NCBI RefSeq assembly: GCF_011742555.1
Contig: NZ_JAAQQR010000003.1
Location: 186,001-250,000 of the forward strand
Direction: 5' to 3'
DNA length: 64,000 bases
From: Luteibacter jiangsuensis
GTDB lineage: Bacteria > Pseudomonadota > Gammaproteobacteria > Xanthomonadales > Rhodanobacteraceae
Position 1 is the stretch's first letter, and every line of letters starts with the position of its first letter. The notes beneath the pieces are model-generated. The model worked only from the letters and a program-made list of their open reading frames with translations. It had not been told where the DNA came from and ran no database searches. Positions 25,549 to 32,787 of the stretch are shown here, in pieces. The position numbers were made by a program, and so were the translations under genes.

Positions 25549-26877
25549 TTGAACCTCGACGCGCGTTCGACCAACCTGGCCTCCGGAGCGATGCCTGCCG
25601 TCGGTATCGTGCTTTTGCCCGTGGCTGCGATGGGCGGAACGCTCGTCGTCGTCGAGGGCCTGTCCTGGCAACTTCGGCTGGGCCTTTTCAGCTTGGGCAT
25701 GTCGCTCACCCTCGCACTGGCCTGGGTCATTGGAGGCCGCATGTTGCGCACGCTGGGCACGATAACCGAACTGCTCGGCGCGCTTAGCGAGGGAGACTTT
25801 TCGCTCCGGGGACACGTACGGCCGGGAAGCGATCCCCTGCAGGGGATCGTGGCAGACGTGAACCTGCTGTCCGACGCCCTGAGTAAAGCACGGCGCAAGC
25901 GCACGGAAACCTCGCGCTTCCTGAGCAAGACGGTCACGGCCCTGAAGGACCCGGTGTTCGTTGCAGATGATGAAGGGAAACTGCGTCTGATCAACGCGGC
26001 CGCGCGAACCTTGATCGACGCGGAGAGCGTTGCCGTGCTCGGCCGCGATCTCGACTCCCTAGGGCTCACGGAGGCTTTCAATACTCCGGACAACGCCATC
26101 TTCCATGGTCGCTTCCCGGGTGGCGAAGGGCGATGGGCCGTGCGCCAGGTGGCATGGCGCAGTGATGGCCGCGAGCATCGCCTGGTCATGCTGCGTGACC
26201 TCAGCGCGGCGCTGGGGCAGGAAGAACGCCGCGCATGGCAAAGGCTCATCCGCGTGCTGAGCCACGAGCTCAACAATTCACTGGCTCCGATCGCATCGTT
26301 GGCGGGCAGCCTCGCCAGCCTTCTGGAGGATCGACCCGCAGAGGAAGTGCGCACCGATTTGCACATCGGTCTCGACGTTATCGGGCGGCGCGCCGATTCG
26401 CTTGCGCGTTTCCTTTCCGGATATGGCAGGCTGGCCCGCTTGCCGCCGCCGCAATCGACTTTGTTCCGCCTCGATCTCGCATTGTCCCGGCTGGCGCTAC
26501 TGGAGCGCCGGATCGATGTCGTCGTCCTCGGCAGGGAGCCTGTGGTGCTCTACGGCGACGAAGACCAGTTGGGCCAGGCATTCATCAATCTCGTGCGCAA
26601 CGCCGCGGAAGCGGCACTGCCGGTTCGTGGCGGAGTGCGCCTGGATTGGGTCACCGAGGGGCGGCGGATCCGGGTGGTTGTGGAGGATGACGGCATGGGT
26701 CTGCCTGATAGCGACGCATTGTTTGTGCCGTTCTTCACCACCAAGCCCGATGGATCGGGCATTGGTCTCAGCCTGACACGTTTGATCGTCGAAGCTCACG
26801 GTGGCACGGTCGAACTGACGAACCGGCCCGGCGCTCGCGGCGCGATCGCCACGGTACGGCTTCCGTTGCCCTATTGA
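25549..26877 (+). CDS. NtrY-like sensor histidine kinase
   Basis: The 442-residue membrane kinase has two hydrophobic helices near the N-terminus separated by a very short periplasmic loop (VEGLSWQLRLG). HAMP-like and PAS-like regions follow. The kinase core has an H-box LSHELNNSLAPI (His239), N-box LVRNAAEAA, G1 DDGMGL, F-box FFTTKPDGSG and G2 GIGLSL. The family usually starts with a short basic segment before the first helix, which supports the TTG at 25549 (34 nt after the regulator stop). An ATG at 25591 is the alternative but would clip that segment. The tiny sensor loop suggests it senses events in or near the membrane. Confidence 0.88.
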   Translation: MNLDARSTNLASGAMPAVGIVLLPVAAMGGTLVVVEGLSWQLRLGLFSLGMSLTLALAWVIGGRMLRTLGTITELLGALSEGDFSLRGHVRPGSDPLQGIVADVNLLSDALSKARRKRTETSRFLSKTVTALKDPVFVADDEGKLRLINAAARTLIDAESVAVLGRDLDSLGLTEAFNTPDNAIFHGRFPGGEGRWAVRQVAWRSDGREHRLVMLRDLSAALGQEERRAWQRLIRVLSHELNNSLAPIASLAGSLASLLEDRPAEEVRTDLHIGLDVIGRRADSLARFLSGYGRLARLPPPQSTLFRLDLALSRLALLERRIDVVVLGREPVVLYGDEDQLGQAFINLVRNAAEAALPVRGGVRLDWVTEGRRIRVVVEDDGMGLPDSDALFVPFFTTKPDGSGIGLSLTRLIVEAHGGTVELTNRPGARGAIATVRLPLPY

Positions 26878-26885
26878 GCCTGCGC

Positions 26886-26921
26886 TGTCCGTTGCCGGAC
26901 ACGACTGTCCGTTTCCGGACA
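26886..26921. promoter_or_regulatory. tandem TGTCCG-N4-CGGACA operators before the lanthipeptide precursor
   Basis: Two 16-bp palindromes, 26886-26901 (spacer TTGC) and 26906-26921 (spacer TTTC), have identical 6-bp arms and centres exactly 20 bp apart, about two helical turns, so both face the same side of DNA. They begin 9 bp after the kinase stop codon. The obvious candidate ligand is the Fis-type response regulator encoded at 24138-25514. Only this pair was seen in the window. Confidence 0.75.
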
Positions 26922-27002
26922 TGTCGGTGACCGTTTTCGATACGGACCTTGCAAAAAATTGAATTTCAGGCGACCGAAAACGAAATCCCCGCGAATTTCA
27001 TC

Positions 27003-27032
27003 TTGAGCATGCAAGTATCCGGCGCCTAGATT
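27003..27032 (+). promoter_or_regulatory. possible sigma-70 promoter of the lanthipeptide genes
   Basis: TTGAGC (27003-27008) and TAGATT (27027-27032) are separated by 18 bp and would start transcription near 27039, about 38 nt before the precursor ATG. The match is moderate (4 of 6 in each box). The paired operators would then lie about 125 and 145 bp upstream. Confidence 0.4.
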
Positions 27033-27076
27033 CGCGCGGCGCAAAGGGCGCGCACGAATCGATCATCGAGGACGAC

Positions 27077-27211
27077 ATGAACCGGATACTGGAACTGCAA
27101 CTCCTGCAAGTCGACAACGCGTCGCAGAACGAGACGAACGAAACCAACTACAGCACCTGCAGCCACAGTGCCTGCTCGACGGCGAACGGTGACGGATTCG
27201 AGGATCTCTGA
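27077..27211 (+). CDS. lanA: class III lanthipeptide precursor peptide
   Basis: This 44-residue peptide begins MNRILELQLLQVDN, containing ILELQ, the conserved leader box recognised by class III LanKC enzymes. A polar Asn/Glu/Thr-rich linker follows (residues 14-24). The core starts around Tyr25 and contains STCSHSACST. Ser26, Ser29 and Cys33 form the exact Ser-x-x-Ser-x-x-x-Cys pattern that yields a labionin (or Dha plus lanthionine). Thr27, Cys28, Ser31, Ser34 and Thr35 offer further sites. The acidic tail ends GFEDL. GAGGACGAC precedes the ATG. It lies 68 nt before the LanKC gene. Small peptides are easily miscalled, but the leader box, core motif and position agree. Confidence 0.85.
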   Translation: MNRILELQLLQVDNASQNETNETNYSTCSHSACSTANGDGFEDL

Positions 27212-27217
27212 GACGCG

Positions 27218-27244
27218 GGGACGGTGTCGGGAGAGCACCGTCCC
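27218..27244 (+). terminator. intercistronic hairpin between precursor and synthetase
   Basis: A perfect 9-bp stem (GGGACGGTG with CACCGTCCC) with a 9-nt loop starts 6 nt after the precursor stop. There is no T-tract, so it is more likely a partial terminator or an RNA-stabilising structure giving more precursor than enzyme, as in many peptide operons. The synthetase start follows 35 nt later behind its own GGGGAG. Confidence 0.65.
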
Positions 27245-27279
27245 GGTCGCAGGGCGAGGACTTTCGGGGAGCGCGCAGC

Positions 27280-29955
27280 ATGGAGCGGTACACGGAACTG
27301 TTGCAGTACACCGCCGTCGATCGGGAATTCTTCGAACCCTACGGCAACCGCGAGATCGACCTCGCCGACTTCGCAGAGCCCGTGCAGCGCATCCTTCCCG
27401 CCACGTGGACGATGCAACGCGCCGGCATATGGATGCACTGCCAGCCACCCGGGGTCGATCTACCCGACCAAGGCTGGAAAATACATGTCTCCAGCGTGGC
27501 ATCCACCGCACGTATCGTGCTGTCGATTGCCGCGGCGACGCTCGCGGTCTCGCAGACCGCCTTCAAGTTCGCTGCCGACGCGCGCATGCTCGCCGCGATC
27601 AATGGAAAGCGCTGGCCGCGCGGCGGATCCGGGAAGTTCATCACCGTGTATCCGGTCAACGTGGATGACTTCCGCCGCATCATCGACGACCTGCATGTGG
27701 CGCTGTCAGGCTACGTGGGGCCTTACGTCCTCACCGACCGACGCTACCGCGATTCGCGCGTGCTCCATTACCGCTATGGCGGTATCGCGGGCCCATACCG
27801 CACTACCGCGGACGGTCGGCGTGAGTATGTTCTCCGCTCACCCGACGGGGGCCTGGAGCCAGACGAGCGCAAGCCACACTTCCACCTTCCCACCTGGCTG
27901 CGCGATCCGTTTCCCGAGGAAGGCACCGACACCAGAGAGCGGCACGCCCACCTGGGTGGCGGCCGCTTCCGGGTTCGCCACGCGATTTCCTTTTCATCCG
28001 CCGGCGGCATCTACCTCGGTGACGATCTCGACGCGGGCCGCCGCGTGATCATCAAGGAAGCGCGCCCTTACATAGGCGGCGGCGACACGGCGGTGGCGAT
28101 GCTCCGCAAGGAATTCCGTCTGCTGCGCCATCTGGCGCCGCACGGAGTCGCCCCCTTGCCCGTGGCGCACTTCCGGGACTGGGAGCACAGTTATCTCGTC
28201 GAGGAATACATCGAGGGCGATACGCTTCGCCACTGGCTTGCACGACGGTATCCGTGGTTGAAAACGCGGACGACGCGTGATGACGTACGCCGTTACCTCG
28301 GGGAATTCGCCGCGGTTTTCACGCGGTTCGCCGAGGCGCTCCAGCTGGCGCACGGCGCAGGCGTGTCGCTGGGCGACCTTTCGTTCCACAACTGTATCGT
28401 CACGCCACAGGGCGACATTCGCCTCATCGATCTGGAGACAGCGGTCGAGGAGGGCCTGGATCTTCCGGCGGACGTACGCACGCCCGGCTTCGCTTCGCCA
28501 CGCCCGCTGCGCGATCATCCTGACGGCGCGCGCGCCGAGGACGCCTACGCTTTCGGCGCCAACCTGCTGGCCGCGATCATGCCGATGAACGCCATGCTGC
28601 CCCTGGATCGTCAGGCAGCGGCGCGATTCGTGCGCCGACTGAGCGAAGACCTCGGTTATCCGCACGAACTCGGCGCCATCATCGCGTCCCTGCTGGACAC
28701 CGAGGCCACGAGGCGCACCTCGCCGATAGTGGCGATGGAGCGCCTGCGGGCCGCACTGGACGCCCCGTCGACGGCCCGCCCCACCGTGAGCCACGCACCC
28801 CCGCCGGACCATGCGGATGCCCTCTTCGCCTACGTCGACGCGATGGCGAGACGGGCGCGGCCGGATCGGTATGTCCCCGCAGGGCCCGAAGTGTTCCAGA
28901 CCCACCCCTGGGGCGTGGCGCATGGCGCGGCAGGTGTGCTGCACGCCTACCTGCGTGGCGGCCGGAAGGCGCCGGAGGGACTGCTCTCGTTCGTTGCCGA
29001 TGGCGCACGGCGGAGGCGTGACCGCGGCACGAATCTCATGCACGGCGACGCAGGCATCGCATGGGTGTTGTTCGAGGCGGGCGAGGGCGAGCTGGCGGCG
29101 GATATGCTGCGCGACCGGATGCCGGACACCGGCCTTTGCGAGCGTGCCGGATGGCACGACGGTCTGGCCGGGTGGGGTCTTTCACGGATCAAGGCATGGC
29201 GCGAGACGGCGGAAGAAGGCTTTCTTGCCGCCGCCGCCGAGGCGGGCGAAGTGCTGCTCCGGACAGCGGTGTCCGGTGACGGTACCTTGTGCTGGCCAGT
29301 GGGCGACGTGCAGCCGGTCGGTCTTGGTCATGGGGCCACCGGGGTTGCGCTCTTCCTTCTCCATCTGCACGTTGCCACGGGCGACGAGCGCTTCATGCGT
29401 GCCGCCGACGCCGCGCTGTCGTTCGACCTTGCCCAGCGCGGCAGCAATCCCGATGGCGATCCCACGTGGCCGAAGCAGGTCGGCGGCGCCACGACGTTCC
29501 CCTATCTCCGGCACGGTACGGCAGGCATTGTCGCGGTGGCGGCGCGCTTCCATGCATGCACCGGTGATGCGCGGTACCGTCATGCCGTCCGCGGCGCCGA
29601 GGCCGATCTGATGCGCCGGCATGCGATGTCACCGGGCCTGTTCGAGGGCCTTGCCGGCATTGGCGAAACCCTGCTGGATCTTGCAGGGATGTTTCCGGAC
29701 AGCGCCGCAGGGTATCTGGCAGCCGCGTGTCACATCGCACGCGGCATCGAGCCATTCCTCGTCCCGCGGCACGAAGGGCTTGCCGTGCCAGGCGTCGAAC
29801 TGCTGCGCCTGAGTTGCGATTTCGCCACCGGCAATGCAGGCGTGGGTGCCTTCTTCGATCGCCTCCATCGCGGTGGTCCTGCGTCCTTCATGCTCGACGA
29901 GCACCTGTCGCTCGCTGCATGGAGGCCGGCGGCAGGCGTGGTGTTGAACTCATAG
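27280..29955 (+). CDS. lanKC: class III lanthionine synthetase (lyase-kinase-cyclase)
   Basis: The 891-residue enzyme dehydrates Ser/Thr in the precursor and closes thioether or labionin rings. An N-terminal lyase-like domain (to about 210) opens with the family-typical 'YTAVDREFFEPYGNREID'. The kinase domain follows: Lys259 in VIIKEA, catalytic loop GDLSFHN (Asp366, Asn371) and IDLE (Asp384). The C-terminal LanC-like cyclase keeps GLGHGATG, but the zinc ligands are gone: the WCxG cysteine is Arg744 (YLRHGTAG) and the CHG pair is Phe788-Glu789 (GLFEGLAGIG). That places it in class III rather than IV. The ATG follows GGGGAGCGCGCAGC. No leader peptidase gene is adjacent. The end overlaps the convergent TonB receptor by 6 nt. 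Confidence 0.93.
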   Translation: MERYTELLQYTAVDREFFEPYGNREIDLADFAEPVQRILPATWTMQRAGIWMHCQPPGVDLPDQGWKIHVSSVASTARIVLSIAAATLAVSQTAFKFAADARMLAAINGKRWPRGGSGKFITVYPVNVDDFRRIIDDLHVALSGYVGPYVLTDRRYRDSRVLHYRYGGIAGPYRTTADGRREYVLRSPDGGLEPDERKPHFHLPTWLRDPFPEEGTDTRERHAHLGGGRFRVRHAISFSSAGGIYLGDDLDAGRRVIIKEARPYIGGGDTAVAMLRKEFRLLRHLAPHGVAPLPVAHFRDWEHSYLVEEYIEGDTLRHWLARRYPWLKTRTTRDDVRRYLGEFAAVFTRFAEALQLAHGAGVSLGDLSFHNCIVTPQGDIRLIDLETAVEEGLDLPADVRTPGFASPRPLRDHPDGARAEDAYAFGANLLAAIMPMNAMLPLDRQAAARFVRRLSEDLGYPHELGAIIASLLDTEATRRTSPIVAMERLRAALDAPSTARPTVSHAPPPDHADALFAYVDAMARRARPDRYVPAGPEVFQTHPWGVAHGAAGVLHAYLRGGRKAPEGLLSFVADGARRRRDRGTNLMHGDAGIAWVLFEAGEGELAADMLRDRMPDTGLCERAGWHDGLAGWGLSRIKAWRETAEEGFLAAAAEAGEVLLRTAVSGDGTLCWPVGDVQPVGLGHGATGVALFLLHLHVATGDERFMRAADAALSFDLAQRGSNPDGDPTWPKQVGGATTFPYLRHGTAGIVAVAARFHACTGDARYRHAVRGAEADLMRRHAMSPGLFEGLAGIGETLLDLAGMFPDSAAGYLAAACHIARGIEPFLVPRHEGLAVPGVELLRLSCDFATGNAGVGAFFDRLHRGGPASFMLDEHLSLAAWRPAAGVVLNS

Positions 29956-32256
29956 GTGAAACTTTGCCTCGACCAGCCAGGTTCGGGACGGGTAGGGGTA
30001 GTACACGTAGTAGCGCCGGTTGGTGAGGTTATCCACGCCTGCGCCGAGGTCCACGTGGTCGTTCGCTTTCCAGGTCACCTTGGCGTCGAAGGTCAGGAAG
30101 TCGCTTGCGCCGCCGAATGTGTCGGGGTTCACGTCGCTGTGGTCGAGGGTGTTGTACTGCCGCCCGGAGTAGCGCCCCGCCAGGGTGAGTGCCAGGCGTT
30201 CGGTCGCGCGCCAGGTGGCCACCAGGTTCGCGCGCCAGCGCGGGATACGGTAGAACTGCTTGCCTTCGGAGGCGGGGTTGCGGCGATTGCGTACCGTGGT
30301 CGCCTGGGTATAGGCCGCGTTCGCCGTGAGGTCGAAGCCCTGCCAAAGCACATCGCGCGCATCGTAGCTGGCTTCGGCACCGCGGGTCCGCACCAGCCCC
30401 ACGTTCTGCACGTTGGTGACGTTGGGAAACACGGTGGTGTCGGTCTGGCTGAAGAGCGTGTTCCTCGTGTCGCTGCGGAACACGCTGAAACGTGCCACGC
30501 CGTTCTCGCGATACCACTCCGCCGACAGCTCGCGCGACAGGTCGTTCTCCGGCTTCAGGTTCGGATCGTTGTTCACGAGCGCGATGCCGTTGAACGTGCC
30601 CTGGAACAGCTCGTTGACGGTGGGGAAACGGTACGCGCGGGCCGCGGACAGGCGCAATAGCACAGTGTCGCTGGCGGACCACGCCAGCGAGGCTTTCGGC
30701 GAGGTGTGCGATTCCTTGCGTTCCGGGTAGCCGATGCGCGCCGTCGCCGTCGAACGCATGCCACCGAAGGCGCGCCACTGCTCGTAGCGCGCACCCACGG
30801 TGAGTCGCCAGCGCTCCGCCAGCTGCCATGCATCCTGCAGGTAGACGGCCTGGGTCTGCGTGCTGCCGCCATTGCTTGCGGTGAGCGGACCGGCGGCCCC
30901 GTTGCGCCACGCATCCAGCGAATAACTGGCGTTTGCCAGCCGGTATCCATCGTAGTGGTAACCGAAACTCACGGTATGCGTGTTCGTTCCCGTTTCCGTC
31001 GGTGTGTGGCTGGCGCGCAGGTCCAACGTACGCCAGCGGCTGCCGTCACCCGCCGTGAGCAAGCCCACGTCGTCGTAGGTCACTGCGGAGGCGACACGGT
31101 CGCGATTCCGGTCCATGTCGAAGTACGACACGTTGCCCTCGACGTTCCAGCCAGAGTCCTTATGCGTGCCCAGCGAGAGGCCATAAAGGTAGTTGCGGCC
31201 CTGACGCGTGCTCGGCGCGAAGTAGTTCGCCGGCAGCGTGTATTGCCTGCCGTCGATCGTGACCGGGCCCGACCACACGGGCTGTCCCTGCGCGTCGCGC
31301 AGGAACGTGTCGGTACGGTGCGACAGATCCTGCTTCCAGTAGCCCGCCGTGAATGCGCCGGTAAGTTCGTTGGTGAAGTCGTAGGTGAGGCGCACATGCG
31401 CTTCGTCCTGGCTCGTGGCTTCCTGTCCCTCGCTGTTGATGCCGACCACCTGCCGGGGCAACCCGTTGGCGCCGGTATCGGCGATCGCTCCCGTCACGGG
31501 GCGGGCAAGACCCGGGCGCGCCGAGGTGGACTGCGTGGCGTACACCAGCGGCTGGCCGTTCGCCTTCAGGTGCGACACGCCGACGAGGAAGGCGAAGCGA
31601 CCCGAGCGGTTGCCGAGGGTGGCCGCCTGGCGGCTGCCGCCAAAGTCGCGGTCCACGCCGTATGTGTCGACGTGCTGGGTAAACGCCTGCGCCTCGGCGG
31701 TGACTTCGAGCCTGTCCGGCATGCGCGTGGTCATGAGCACGGTGGCGCCGATGGCGTTGCCCGGGTAGAGCGCGGAGTAGGCGCCGTAGATCACGTCGAC
31801 GCGCGCGAGGTTCCCCGGAAACGCCATGGACCAGCGCGGCGGGTTCGCCCAGTTGTTGCCGAGGAGGTTGGAGAGGAGCAGGCCGTCGAGGTAGACGAGT
31901 CCACGCGCGCTCTGCTGGTTGCTGGTGCCCCGTACGGAAAACGTGGCGTTTTCGTCACCGACGAAACGCTTCCGGATGCCGAAGGCGGGCAGGTACTTCA
32001 GGGCGTCCTCGGTATTGACGATGTTGAGATGGTCGAGCTTCGCCGCGCTGACGGTTTCCACTGCGGCCGGCATGTCGGAGTCGACGCTGCTCGCGGCATG
32101 CGTTGCCGAAACGCGTACCTCGCGTAACGTGGTGGCGCGCTGGGGATCGCTGGCTGGGTTATCGGGCTCGGCGGCATGTGCGGCGAGCGAGGTGGCGCCC
32201 ATGGCACAGGCGATGGCGCGCGCAAGCGCGCGCCCATGGAGGAAAGGCAAGGGCAT
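29950..32256 (-). CDS. TonB-dependent outer membrane receptor, probably copper-related
   Basis: The 768-residue receptor has a signal peptide ending AAHA, then a plug domain ('DALKYLPAFGIRKRFVGDENATFSVRG', with 'ARVDVIYGAYSALYPGNAIGATVLM'). A 22-strand-type barrel ends in the C-terminal aromatic signature (WLVEAKFHL). I chose ATG 32256, where the signal peptide begins; the upstream open frame is Arg/Asp/Pro-rich. The gene lies 43 nt behind a His-rich DUF2946 protein. In pseudomonads this pairing is found with OprC/NosA-like copper receptors, so copper is the best guess for the ligand. It converges on the LanKC gene and is on the opposite strand, so it is probably not part of the lanthipeptide locus. 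Confidence 0.88.
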   Translation of the reverse strand: MPLPFLHGRALARAIACAMGATSLAAHAAEPDNPASDPQRATTLREVRVSATHAASSVDSDMPAAVETVSAAKLDHLNIVNTEDALKYLPAFGIRKRFVGDENATFSVRGTSNQQSARGLVYLDGLLLSNLLGNNWANPPRWSMAFPGNLARVDVIYGAYSALYPGNAIGATVLMTTRMPDRLEVTAEAQAFTQHVDTYGVDRDFGGSRQAATLGNRSGRFAFLVGVSHLKANGQPLVYATQSTSARPGLARPVTGAIADTGANGLPRQVVGINSEGQEATSQDEAHVRLTYDFTNELTGAFTAGYWKQDLSHRTDTFLRDAQGQPVWSGPVTIDGRQYTLPANYFAPSTRQGRNYLYGLSLGTHKDSGWNVEGNVSYFDMDRNRDRVASAVTYDDVGLLTAGDGSRWRTLDLRASHTPTETGTNTHTVSFGYHYDGYRLANASYSLDAWRNGAAGPLTASNGGSTQTQAVYLQDAWQLAERWRLTVGARYEQWRAFGGMRSTATARIGYPERKESHTSPKASLAWSASDTVLLRLSAARAYRFPTVNELFQGTFNGIALVNNDPNLKPENDLSRELSAEWYRENGVARFSVFRSDTRNTLFSQTDTTVFPNVTNVQNVGLVRTRGAEASYDARDVLWQGFDLTANAAYTQATTVRNRRNPASEGKQFYRIPRWRANLVATWRATERLALTLAGRYSGRQYNTLDHSDVNPDTFGGASDFLTFDAKVTWKANDHVDLGAGVDNLTNRRYYVYYPYPSRTWLVEAKFHL

Positions 32257-32299
32257 GACAAAGGTCCAATGTCGTTGGCGTGGGTCGGGATCGGATCGA

Positions 32300-32701
32300 T
32301 CAGACTCGCGCGGACGGCGGACCTCGGGCGGGAGCATGGATGAGAGGGATGGACGGCGCGGCGCGCCCTGCCGGCGCGGCGCCCGGCATGTGTTTCAGCG
32401 GCTCGAGCGCATGACCGACGAAGACGCCGCCCGCCATCGCGGGCTGCTGCGCGAAGAGCGTGCAATAGCCGCAGGCGGCGTCGCAGTCCCCTCCGTTCCG
32501 CGGCGCTTCCGGCATGGACGCGTGATCCATGTCGTGGTGGTGCATGCCGGCCATGGGTGCGGACGCATGCGCATGCGCGTGCATCGCCATCGTGCCGAGC
32601 GCGCGCGACGTGGTGGGGGCGAGCACGATGAGCCAGGTGGCGACGAGCGCCATCCAGTTCCACCATGATGTTCGCGCCGGGCCTCGTCGCACCGGAATCA
32701 C
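32300..32701 (-). CDS. DUF2946 His/Met-rich small protein
   Basis: The 133-residue protein has an N-terminal hydrophobic helix (ALVATWLIVLAPTT). A metal-binding-looking stretch follows, rich in His and Met ('MAMHAHAHASAPMAGMHHHD'). The DUF2946 cysteine signature CDAACGYC sits in the middle. The family is of unknown function but is repeatedly found next to TonB-dependent copper receptors, and it may handle copper in the envelope. The predicted start is a GTG with GAGG directly in front, which is too close to be ideal; an ATG 16 codons in is an alternative. It leads the receptor gene in a two-gene unit. Confidence 0.75.
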   Translation of the reverse strand: MIPVRRGPARTSWWNWMALVATWLIVLAPTTSRALGTMAMHAHAHASAPMAGMHHHDMDHASMPEAPRNGGDCDAACGYCTLFAQQPAMAGGVFVGHALEPLKHMPGAAPAGRAAPSIPLIHAPARGPPSARV

Positions 32702-32711
32702 CCTCGTTCAA

Positions 32712-32731
32712 CCCTGGACATGGGTCCAGGG
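32712..32731. promoter_or_regulatory. 20-bp palindrome upstream of the DUF2946/receptor unit
   Basis: CCCTGGAC and GTCCAGGG are perfect 8-bp arms around ATGG, 11 bp upstream of the DUF2946 start. The shape resembles MerR-family metal operators, which would suit copper control, but no clear promoter boxes flank it. It could also be an mRNA hairpin at the end of the MFS gene at 32788, although there is no T-tract. Confidence 0.45.
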
Positions 32732-32787
32732 ATCATCGCACGACCCCGTGTGAACCCCATGCGACATGGTGTCGCTGCGCTCGTGGC

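Noticed and set aside
26938-26953. Possible sigma-54 promoter before the lanthipeptide precursor
   Set aside because: The -12 part TTGCA is good, but the essential -24 GG is GA, and the neighbouring regulator lacks GAFTGA.
29950-32256. TonB receptor as part of the lanthipeptide locus
   Set aside because: It is on the opposite strand, convergent, and forms its own unit with the DUF2946 gene, which better fits metal uptake.
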